In this document: positions 1 through 5,828 of the stretch, in pieces
How the letters are laid out: each line of letters opens with the position of its first letter
Numbering within the stretch: the stretch's first letter is position 1
Source: Prevotellaceae bacterium UBA7028
Lineage (GTDB): Bacteria; Bacteroidota; Bacteroidia; Bacteroidales; Bacteroidaceae
Length of the DNA: 7,679 nucleotides
Direction of reading: 5' to 3'
Assembly: GCA_002494215.1 (NCBI GenBank)
Contig: DLBF01000095.1
Coordinates: 1 to 7,679, forward strand
Notes under the pieces: model-generated
The model's input: only the letters and a program-made list of their open reading frames with translations
Told to the model about the DNA's origin: nothing
The model's database searches: none
Position numbers and translations under genes: made by a program

Positions 1-23
1 TGTCTTCTTTTAGGATGTGCCAT
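1..23 (-). CDS. rpmF: 50S ribosomal protein L32 (N-terminal fragment, cut by window edge)
   Basis: Read on the minus strand from the ATG at 23-21, the visible codons give MAHPKRR, followed by a partial codon. This is the characteristic start of bacterial ribosomal protein L32, a small component of the large ribosomal subunit. Only seven codons are in the window, so the rest of the protein and its zinc-binding cysteines cannot be checked. The identification is strengthened by the YceD/DUF177 gene 54 bases upstream on the same strand, because yceD-rpmF is a conserved gene pair in bacteria. No Shine-Dalgarno sequence precedes the ATG, which is normal in Bacteroidetes. The two genes are probably co-transcribed. 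Confidence 0.85.
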
Positions 24-56
24 AATGATTTACTATTTAATGATTTTACTATTTAC
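24..56. repeat. Tandem 15/16-base duplication in the yceD-rpmF spacer
   Basis: On the plus strand AATGATTTACTATTT (24-38) is followed at once by AATGATTTTACTATTT (39-54), which differs by one inserted T. Each copy is built of two roughly 7-base parts, AATGATT and TACTATT. The duplication ends directly at the rpmF start codon, so it occupies the rpmF translation-initiation region of the mRNA. It resembles in unit length, but not in sequence, the GAATT heptads found elsewhere in the window. Function is unknown. Confidence 0.7.
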
Positions 57-77
57 TTTTTTCTTGCCGGAAGCGAA

Positions 78-605
78 TTATTCATCTTTACCTTTCTCTT
101 TTAACTTTGCAAGTGCTCCCCAGCGAGGGTCGATGGGTTTCTCCGTCTCTTCCTCTGCCGCTGTAAGAGAGTCCAGTGCCGATGTCATCTGCTGACTGCA
201 TTTACCCTCGGGGTGAACGTGACGAAGCGGGATCTCAAGAGCTGCAAACTCGTAGATATTCCATGCTACGTCTAGAACGCCGTCCTCTTCGGGGACAACA
301 ATGAGGTCGCCATCGTCGGCATACTCACTTCCTAACTTTGCACGCAGAACATGTTCTGCATTGATGGGGCAATCCATATAATCCAAGCAACGGTCGCATA
401 AGACTTTAACTGTGCCCTCCAACTGGAAAACCAGCCTATAGGCCTCAGCCGTCCGCTTCACCCGTAATGCGACATCCAGCTGACCTTGCTGAATCTCAGG
501 ACCCTGAACAGCGGAGAAGAAGTCGTCGTCTACATGCCAGTTGTACGACACAGTACCTTCCGACATGCCTTTCAGATCCACTTTATAGCTATCCAGTTTC
601 TCCAT
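78..605 (-). CDS. YceD/DUF177-family protein, 175 aa
   Basis: This is a YceD (DUF177) family protein, a small cytoplasmic protein encoded next to rpmF in most bacteria. The family is linked to 23S rRNA or large-subunit maturation, but its molecular role is not firmly settled. Supporting marks are the CDRC pair (C70, C73) in the central beta-rich region, an acidic segment near residues 95-112, the conserved HPEGKC stretch (131-136), and the C-terminal DPRWGALAKLKE (159-170) that ends many Bacteroidetes members. Length is typical. The ATG at 605 is preferred because the opening MEKLDSYKVDLKGM matches the family's usual N-terminus. A TAnnTTTG promoter box lies only 7 bases upstream, so its transcript may have almost no leader. 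It lies 63 bases downstream of the kinase gene and 54 bases upstream of rpmF. Confidence 0.9.
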   Translation of the reverse strand: MEKLDSYKVDLKGMSEGTVSYNWHVDDDFFSAVQGPEIQQGQLDVALRVKRTAEAYRLVFQLEGTVKVLCDRCLDYMDCPINAEHVLRAKLGSEYADDGDLIVVPEEDGVLDVAWNIYEFAALEIPLRHVHPEGKCSQQMTSALDSLTAAEEETEKPIDPRWGALAKLKEKGKDE

Positions 606-612
606 CGGGCTG

Positions 613-644
613 CAAAATTACAAAAAAAACAAATAACGACGCAA
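613..644 (-). promoter_or_regulatory. Putative Bacteroidetes promoter for yceD-rpmF
   Basis: On the minus strand the box TAATTTTG (620-613) fits the Bacteroidetes -7 consensus TAnnTTTG. A TTG (644-642) lies 21 bases upstream, as expected for a -33 element. The spacer contains a run of eight T. The expected transcription start, about four bases past the box, is near 609, only about 4 bases before the ATG at 605. The match to consensus is good, but the short leader is unusual and has not been tested. Confidence 0.6.
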
Positions 645-668
645 GAAATTCATTTAAAAAATGGCGAA

Positions 669-1826
669 TTAGTGCTTTTTGAGTTCAATACGGAACGTTG
701 TGCCTTTTCCAATCTCGGAATTTTTAACAAAAATGCGTCCATTATGGTATTCCTCCACAATCCTTTTTGCCAAGGACAATCCCAGTCCCCATCCACGCTT
801 TTTGGTTGTGAAACCAGGGGTAAAAACAGTACTGAAATGATTCTTGGGAATACCTTTACCCGTGTCCGTTATCTCCACAGAGAAACAATTAGCTTCTTCC
901 TTTGCCACCAAGGTGATACTGCCGCTGCCGTCCATGGCATCGATGGCATTCTTGCACAGATTCTCAATCACCCACTCAAAAAGCGGGGCGCAGATATTAA
1001 CAATAAGCGGAGTCTGGGGCAACTGGCAGGTCATGCTGACGCGGTTGCTGGTACGACGGTTGATATACTGAACCACCTGTTCAACCACATCATTCAGACT
1101 CTCGGGTTTGGGCTCTGGCTGCGAGCCTATCTTGCTGAAACGCTCAGCTATACGCTGCAAACGTTGCACATCCTTTCCCATTTCTGGTAACAGTTCATCA
1201 TCTGGGTATGTCTCGCGCAGAACCTCGTGCCAAGCCATGAGACTGCTGATGGGTGTTCCCAGCTGATGGGCAGTCTCCTTGCTAAGCCCCACCCATACCT
1301 TATTCTGCTCAGCCTTCTTGCTACTGAGGAGGGCAAAGATAGCTACCACCACAAAAATAAGCACAATACCCAACTGCACGTACGGCCACCAGGCCAGACG
1401 CCAGAGGATGAGACTATCGTCGTAACAGATTTCCATGTAATCTGTGGATGATATATTAATGCGAACTACCCTACCTGACTGTCGCATACGCTGCGATTTG
1501 GCCTTCACTACCTCCATCTCAGTTTGGCGCTCACGGTCAGAAAGGGGAATGTTACGATAGTCCTGCACACTACCATCGCTGTTCAGTACCACAACGGGAA
1601 TGGTGTTGTTGCTGTTCAGTACAGTCCAAACAAGGGTCAAGTCGGTATTCTCGTCAGCATTGTTCAGACTACGCATAGCTTCAGCCCATATCTCCATCTT
1701 ACGGTGCTCTTCCAACTTGAGGTCACGCACTAGGAAATTGGACACCACCAGCGATGCCACACTCAGTACAATTGCGGCAATCACCAGCAGAATCTTAACC
1801 TGACGAATCCTGTTTATCCACTGCAT
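669..1826 (-). CDS. Membrane sensor histidine kinase, 385 aa, no adjacent response regulator
   Basis: This is a two-component sensor kinase that should autophosphorylate on a histidine and pass the phosphate to an unseen response regulator. Two membrane segments (about 11-33 and 148-168) enclose an extracytoplasmic domain of about 114 residues. Part of that domain (about 75-92, IPVVVLNSDGSVQDYRNI) looks PAS/Cache-like, which is inference. No HAMP domain is evident. The H-box is KETAHQLGTPISSL with phospho-acceptor H187; HQLGTP replaces the more common HELRTP. The ATP-binding domain has an N-box (ENLCKNAIDAM, 288-298, N293), G1 (DTGKGIP, 321-327), an F-box-like FTPGFTTKKRG, and G2 (GWGLGL, 345-350), so it should be active. 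The C-terminus is complete. It is transcribed divergently from the C11 peptidase gene and has a candidate promoter just upstream. The signal sensed is unknown. Confidence 0.92.
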   Translation of the reverse strand: MQWINRIRQVKILLVIAAIVLSVASLVVSNFLVRDLKLEEHRKMEIWAEAMRSLNNADENTDLTLVWTVLNSNNTIPVVVLNSDGSVQDYRNIPLSDRERQTEMEVVKAKSQRMRQSGRVVRINISSTDYMEICYDDSLILWRLAWWPYVQLGIVLIFVVVAIFALLSSKKAEQNKVWVGLSKETAHQLGTPISSLMAWHEVLRETYPDDELLPEMGKDVQRLQRIAERFSKIGSQPEPKPESLNDVVEQVVQYINRRTSNRVSMTCQLPQTPLIVNICAPLFEWVIENLCKNAIDAMDGSGSITLVAKEEANCFSVEITDTGKGIPKNHFSTVFTPGFTTKKRGWGLGLSLAKRIVEEYHNGRIFVKNSEIGKGTTFRIELKKH

Positions 1827-1838
1827 ACGCTATAATAA

Positions 1839-1868
1839 CGAATATAAATGCCAACTTATTGTGTTCAA
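1839..1868 (-). promoter_or_regulatory. Putative promoter for the histidine kinase gene
   Basis: On the minus strand TATATTCG (1846-1839) matches the TAnnTTTG -7 consensus at all but one specified position. A TTG (1868-1866) lies 19 bases upstream. The predicted start is near 1835, giving a leader of about 9 bases before the ATG at 1826. This is weaker than the yceD promoter because of the TTCG mismatch. Confidence 0.4.
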
Positions 1869-1909
1869 CCGAATTGAAAATTGCGAATTATGAATTGTGA
1901 ATTAGAATT
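1869..1909. repeat. GAATT-type heptad repeat array 1 (upstream of the C11 gene)
   Basis: Five consecutive 7-base units end in ATT at exact 7-base spacing: CCGAATT, GAAAATT, GCGAATT, then ATGAATT and GTGAATT, followed by a 6-base AGAATT. The array begins where the kinase -33 element ends. A perfect 12-base palindrome, AGAATTAATTCT (1904-1915), marks its right end and reverses the repeat motif. The array lies between two divergent promoters, so it is probably not transcribed from either. Function is unknown. Confidence 0.7.
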
Positions 1910-1920
1910 AATTCTTCTCT

Positions 1921-1962
1921 CATAATTATGAATTATGCATTGTGAATTATGAATTATGAATT
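1921..1962. repeat. GAATT-type heptad repeat array 2 (promoter-proximal)
   Basis: Six exact 7-base units run from 1921: CATAATT, ATGAATT, ATGCATT, then GTGAATT and two copies of ATGAATT. The array ends 8 bases before the putative -7 box of the C11 gene, so it covers the position where a -33 element and upstream contacts would lie. Consensus RTGAATT. The 14-base segment 1944-1957 is the exact reverse complement of 3151-3164, on the far side of the C11 gene. Confidence 0.8.
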
Positions 1963-1970
1963 AAAATAAC

Positions 1971-1978
1971 TACCTTTG
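1971..1978 (+). promoter_or_regulatory. Putative -7 box of the C11 peptidase gene
   Basis: TACCTTTG is an exact fit to TAnnTTTG. Its last G is 5 bases before the A of the ATG at 1984, so transcription would be expected to start near 1982 with a leader of about 2 bases. No TTG is found 19-21 bases upstream, where heptad array 2 lies instead; the nearest TTG (1940-1942) is 28 bases away. The -33 element is therefore missing or degenerate. Confidence 0.5.
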
Positions 1979-1983
1979 TGCCC

Positions 1984-3144
1984 ATGAAATTGAAATACAT
2001 ACACCTTATTATATTTGTTGGGACGATTTTAGGCTTTTACGCCTGTAGCGACAGCATAGACTTTCCGGACCCTGATGCTAAGGGAAATGTTGCCATCATA
2101 TACTGGATAGGCGACAACAACCTGAGTACGTATGCCGATTATGATATAGACGAATTGACAGAAGGCAAAGACAACATCCCCGCCAACGACAAGGTTGTCA
2201 TCTATGTAGATGAACCAAACGCAAATCCCGTCATCTACCAACTGGACGCGCAAAACGGATTACAGGTATGGAAGAAATTTGCGAAGGAGCAAGACTGCAC
2301 AGACTCGCTGACCGTCCTGAACAATCTTAGAGAAATCATCAAGAATTTCCCTGCCAAGAAATACGGATTAACCTTCGGAGCTCATGGCTCGGGATGGGTA
2401 ATACACCGCAGAGCCATGGGATATGACCAGAGCCATTCTAACAAATGGCTTAATATCCCCACGCTGCGAGGCATATTGGAGCGACTGCCACACATGAGCT
2501 ACATCTTCTTTGATGTCTGCTTTATGCAGGACATACAGGTGGCATACGAGTTGCGCAAGCAAACCGACTGGATTGTCGGCTCCCCCGCCGAGATACCTGC
2601 CCCCGGAGCACCTTACCACCTTATATTGGAAGCTCTGTGCGAGTGTGACCCCTCCGGCATTATCAACGGATACAACAATTACTATCCAATAGGCAACTAT
2701 ACAGGAACACTTCTGTCTGCCGTAAACTGTAGTCAGCTGGAAAACCTTGCTGCCTGTACCAGCAAATACATCAGAAGTTATTTTGCAAACCGCCACACCA
2801 TAGGAGACGACATCACACAAGATATCCAAAGGTATTCTACAACATTCTCCGACAATTATACGTATTATTACGACATGAGCTCCGCCATGCACAAGATTCT
2901 CTCTGAGGAAGAGTACAACGAATGGTTCGGTGCATTCGAAATGGCAGTCCCCATACGCAAATACAACACTGGGGAATGGTATTCGCCCAGCATTTGCAAC
3001 TACCCTTATCTCTATGACGATGAGCATTTTGGCGGAATTTCCATGTACATTCCCCAAACAGGAACCGGGGGAACAAAGAAGAACAACGAGTTGAGGGCCT
3101 ACCAATGGTACAAGGCTGCTGGATGGGACAAAACTGGATGGTAA
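1984..3144 (+). CDS. Clostripain-family (C11) cysteine peptidase, lipoprotein, 386 aa
   Basis: This is a peptidase of family C11 (clan CD), whose members usually cut after Arg or Lys. A lipoprotein signal (hydrophobic 6-20, lipobox ending FYAC, C21) predicts a lipid-anchored envelope protein. The early motif IGDNNLSTYADYDIDEL (42-58) is typical of the family. The catalytic histidine should be H134 (FGAHGSGW) and the nucleophile C179 (FFDVCFMQDIQVAYEL). PAEIPAPGAPY (201-211) is another family hallmark. Length and dyad spacing resemble the Parabacteroides merdae enzyme PmC11. An ATG-less reading could begin at a GTG at 1978, but that codon overlaps the promoter box, so ATG 1984 is chosen; it also gives a normal signal peptide. 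It is divergent from the kinase gene and 46 bases before the aminopeptidase gene, with which it may be co-transcribed. The natural substrate is unknown. Confidence 0.92.
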   Translation: MKLKYIHLIIFVGTILGFYACSDSIDFPDPDAKGNVAIIYWIGDNNLSTYADYDIDELTEGKDNIPANDKVVIYVDEPNANPVIYQLDAQNGLQVWKKFAKEQDCTDSLTVLNNLREIIKNFPAKKYGLTFGAHGSGWVIHRRAMGYDQSHSNKWLNIPTLRGILERLPHMSYIFFDVCFMQDIQVAYELRKQTDWIVGSPAEIPAPGAPYHLILEALCECDPSGIINGYNNYYPIGNYTGTLLSAVNCSQLENLAACTSKYIRSYFANRHTIGDDITQDIQRYSTTFSDNYTYYYDMSSAMHKILSEEEYNEWFGAFEMAVPIRKYNTGEWYSPSICNYPYLYDDEHFGGISMYIPQTGTGGTKKNNELRAYQWYKAAGWDKTGW

Positions 3145-3152
3145 TCCTTTAT

Positions 3153-3180
3153 AATTCATAATTCTTAATTTACAATTCAT
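3153..3180. repeat. GAATT-type heptad repeat array 3, inverted orientation
   Basis: Four 7-base units, AATTCAT, AATTCTT, AATTTAC and AATTCAT, fill most of the 46-base spacer between the C11 and aminopeptidase genes. AATTCAT is the reverse complement of ATGAATT, so this array mirrors arrays 1 and 2 on the other side of the C11 gene. It reaches to 10 bases before the next ATG. No GC-rich hairpin terminator and no clear TAnnTTTG promoter is seen in the spacer. Confidence 0.75.
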
Positions 3181-3190
3181 ATTATCTGAC

Positions 3191-4588
3191 ATGCTATTTG
3201 AAAAACAAACATACGTACAGCGTAGAGCCGTACTGAAAGAGCAGGTAGGCTCAGGCATCATTCTACTGACAGGCAACAACGATTCGCCTGCCAACTACCC
3301 ATCTAACACATATCGTTTCCGTCAGGACAGTTCTTTCCTTTATTATTTTGGACAACATCGCGATGGTTTGGCCGGTATTATCGACATAGACAACAACCGC
3401 GAATATCTGGTGGGTAACGACATAGACATCGAGGATATCGTATGGTTCGGAAGCGTTGACAGCGTAGCCGATATGGCTACCCAGAGCGGCGTAGCCAATA
3501 CACTGACAATGGCTCAGATGGCCGACTTCCTGAAGAAGGCAAAGAGCGAAGGCCGCGCCATCCATTTCCTGCCCCCATACCGTCACGATCTGATGATTCA
3601 ACTGATGGACATTTTGGGCATTCACCCTAGCCAGCAGCGTGCTCAGGCTTCTATTAAGTTGATAATGGCAGTTGTGAACCAGCGTGCCGTTAAGACACCA
3701 GAGGAGATTGCCGAGATAGAACGCGCCTGCGCCATTGGCTACGAGATGCACACCACAGCCATGAAGATGTGTCACCCAGGTGTTACAGAACAGGAAATTA
3801 GCGGTCGCATCAGCGGTATTGCCAGCAGCAAAGGTTGCATGGTATCCTTCCAGAGCATCGTCAGCATGCATGGCGAGATTATGCACGGATACCCCAGCCC
3901 TCGCCCCTTGGAGGCAGGACGCCTGCTTCTCTGCGATGCCGGAGCCGAAACCAACGAGAACTATTGTAGCGACAATACGCGTACTACCCCCATCAGCGGA
4001 CGCTTTACCCAACGACAGAAGGAGATATACAGCATCGTAGAGCAATGTCACGACTATGCCCTTACCCTTGCTGCCCCTGGCGTTAAATGGTGGGACGTCC
4101 ACTTTGGCGTCTGCCGCCTGATGACCGACAAACTGAAGGAACTTGGTCTGATGAAGGGTGACACGGAAGAGGCAGTACGTGCCGGAGCACATGCCATGTT
4201 CATGCCTCACGGACTGGGACACATGATGGGAATGGATGTGCATGATATGGAAGGATTGGGACAGACCTACGTGGGTTTCGACGACGAAGTTCAACCCAAT
4301 TTGGAACAGTTTGGCACCAATTGTCTGCGTTGCGGACGTCGTCTGCAAGAGGGTTTCGTGATGACCGACGAGCCGGGAATCTATTTCATACCCGCCCTGA
4401 TAGACGACTGGAAGGCCAGTGGGCATTGTGCCGAGTTCCTGAACTTCGACATGCTGGAGACCTATAAGGACTTTGGAGGTATCCGCATAGAGGACGACAT
4501 CCTTATCACAGCCGATGGCTGCCGATATCTGGGCAAAGACCGCATCCCCTACCATATTAATGACGTAGAAGAATTTATCAACAAATAA
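3191..4588 (+). CDS. pepP: Xaa-Pro aminopeptidase (M24B family), 465 aa
   Basis: This is an aminopeptidase P type enzyme that removes an N-terminal residue preceding proline and uses two metal ions, usually manganese. An N-terminal AMP_N domain occupies about residues 1-135 (RFRQDSSFLYYFGQHRDGLAG, near 42-62). The pita-bread catalytic domain follows, from about 170. All five expected metal ligands are visible: D249 (LLLCDAGAE), D261 (CSDNTRTTP), H340 (PHGLGHMMGMDVHD), E394 (TDEPGIYF) and E434 (GIRIEDD). H232 and H351 fit the usual active-site histidines. There is no signal peptide, so it should be cytoplasmic. The ATG at 3191 gives the usual N-terminus (LFEKQTYVQRR); no Shine-Dalgarno is present. 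It is followed 16 bases later by the C1B gene, suggesting one operon. The symbol follows family identity and has not been verified by alignment. Confidence 0.93.
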   Translation: MLFEKQTYVQRRAVLKEQVGSGIILLTGNNDSPANYPSNTYRFRQDSSFLYYFGQHRDGLAGIIDIDNNREYLVGNDIDIEDIVWFGSVDSVADMATQSGVANTLTMAQMADFLKKAKSEGRAIHFLPPYRHDLMIQLMDILGIHPSQQRAQASIKLIMAVVNQRAVKTPEEIAEIERACAIGYEMHTTAMKMCHPGVTEQEISGRISGIASSKGCMVSFQSIVSMHGEIMHGYPSPRPLEAGRLLLCDAGAETNENYCSDNTRTTPISGRFTQRQKEIYSIVEQCHDYALTLAAPGVKWWDVHFGVCRLMTDKLKELGLMKGDTEEAVRAGAHAMFMPHGLGHMMGMDVHDMEGLGQTYVGFDDEVQPNLEQFGTNCLRCGRRLQEGFVMTDEPGIYFIPALIDDWKASGHCAEFLNFDMLETYKDFGGIRIEDDILITADGCRYLGKDRIPYHINDVEEFINK

Positions 4589-4604
4589 CAAACATTTTAT
4601 ATTT

Positions 4605-5828
4605 ATGAAGAAGTTTTTCCTTATTGCTTTGGCAGCACTGACTATTATGCCAGCCGGAGCTAAAGACAAGAGCAAGAAGAAAGAGGCAGACAAGGACAGC
4701 CTTATCTTCACAACCATTATCGCTAACCCCGTAACAAGCATTAAAAACCAGAACAGCAGCGGTACCTGCTGGAGCTATTCTTCTCTGGCTTTCCTGGAGA
4801 GCGAAGCTATCAAGAAGCATCCCGAATTGAAGGACGACATCGACCTGTGTGAGTCTTTCCTTATCAGCAAAACATACGTTGACCGTGCCGACAAGCATGT
4901 CCGCACCCACGGTGATGCCAGCTTCAGCCAGGGCGGAAGCTTTGAAGATGCCCTCTACTGTATGGAGCACTATGGCCTTATCCCCGAGGGAATCATGCCT
5001 TATCCTATCACAGAATATGGTGATTCTCTTTTCAACTTCGGCGGTCTCTTCCCCCCAATGGAGGCTTACCTGAAGGCCATCTCAAAGGGAGGCGCTAAGA
5101 AGATCTACCCTAAGGCATGGAAGTCTGCCCTGCAGACAATGCTTGACGGTTACTTCGGCAAGTGCCCTACAGAGTTCGAATACAAGGGCAACCGTTACAC
5201 TCCTCAGTCATTTGTCAAGGACTACCTTTCACTGGATCCCAACGACTATGTAAGCCTGACCAGCTACACACATCACCCCTTCTACAGTTCTTTCATCCTC
5301 GAGATTGAGGACAACTGGCGTTGGGCAAGTAGCTACAACCTGCCTATGGACGAGTTTATGCGCGTTATGTACGAAGCCGTAAAGAACGGTTGGACCTTTG
5401 CATGGGGTGCCGACGTTAGCGAGGACGGTTTCAGCCGTCGCAGTGGCAAGAACAAGAGCGTAGCTATGGTACCCGACACCAAGTTCAAGGCTGGAGTTGG
5501 TAGCGACCAGGCTCGCTGGACTGGCGAAAAAACCTCAGAGAAGGTCGAGATTGTTAGCGCTAACGCAGAGAAGAACATTACTCAAGAAATGCGCCAGGAG
5601 GCATACGATAATTGGGAAACAACAGATGACCACGGCATGCAGATCTACGGTCTGGCAAAGGATCAGTACGGCAAAGAGTACTTCATGATGAAGAATTCAT
5701 GGGGCGAGAGCGGTCCTTTCAAGGGCTTCTGGTACGTTAGTCAGGCATATGTAGCCTACAAGACCATGAACATCGTCATCAACAAGAACGCTATTCCCGC
5801 TGACATCCGCAAGAAACTTGGCATCTAA
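4605..5828 (+). CDS. Exported C1B (bleomycin hydrolase/PepC-like) cysteine peptidase, 407 aa
   Basis: This is a papain-fold peptidase of subfamily C1B, related to bleomycin hydrolase and aminopeptidase C. The oxyanion glutamine Q49 and nucleophile C55 lie in KNQNSSGTCWSYSS (47-60). The histidine H343 lies in NWETTDDHGMQIYG (336-349) and the asparagine N364 in MMKNSWGE, so the catalytic set is complete. Unlike the mostly cytosolic family, it starts with a signal peptide (MKKFFLIALAALTIMPAGA, likely cut after A19), predicting export. A lysine-rich stretch (20-30) follows. Many lysines are AAG codons, hinting at biased codon use and possibly good expression. The gene begins 16 bases after pepP without an obvious promoter, so co-transcription is likely. 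Its stop overlaps the stop of the convergent recQ gene. Whether it acts as an aminopeptidase or an endopeptidase cannot be told from sequence. Confidence 0.92.
   Translation: MKKFFLIALAALTIMPAGAKDKSKKKEADKDSLIFTTIIANPVTSIKNQNSSGTCWSYSSLAFLESEAIKKHPELKDDIDLCESFLISKTYVDRADKHVRTHGDASFSQGGSFEDALYCMEHYGLIPEGIMPYPITEYGDSLFNFGGLFPPMEAYLKAISKGGAKKIYPKAWKSALQTMLDGYFGKCPTEFEYKGNRYTPQSFVKDYLSLDPNDYVSLTSYTHHPFYSSFILEIEDNWRWASSYNLPMDEFMRVMYEAVKNGWTFAWGADVSEDGFSRRSGKNKSVAMVPDTKFKAGVGSDQARWTGEKTSEKVEIVSANAEKNITQEMRQEAYDNWETTDDHGMQIYGLAKDQYGKEYFMMKNSWGESGPFKGFWYVSQAYVAYKTMNIVINKNAIPADIRKKLGI

Noticed and set aside
621..630. Run of eight T on the minus strand as a terminator after the kinase gene
   Set aside because: No stable GC-rich stem precedes it, and it lies in the spacer of a better-supported promoter for yceD.
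486..1190. Plus-strand open frame (234 codons) over yceD and the kinase 3' part
   Set aside because: It is a shadow of the kinase's ATP-binding domain in the aligned frame and spans parts of two well-supported genes.
1869..1962. CRISPR-like array
   Set aside because: The units are 7 bases long, contiguous and without spacers, and no cas gene is present.
1978..1983. GTG start giving the C11 protein two extra residues
   Set aside because: The GTG overlaps the last base of the putative -7 box, so it would lie upstream of the predicted transcript start; the ATG at 1984 gives a normal lipoprotein signal.
2368..3294. Minus-strand open frame (308 codons) over the C11 gene
   Set aside because: It is also codon-aligned with the real gene, whose lipobox, catalytic dyad and family motifs are intact. 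The antisense product has no recognisable motif.
3263..4741. Long minus-strand open frame (492 codons) antisense to the aminopeptidase gene
   Set aside because: It is codon-aligned with pepP and is open only because pepP avoids TTA, CTA and TCA. The sense strand has a full set of M24B metal ligands, while the antisense product resembles no family I know.
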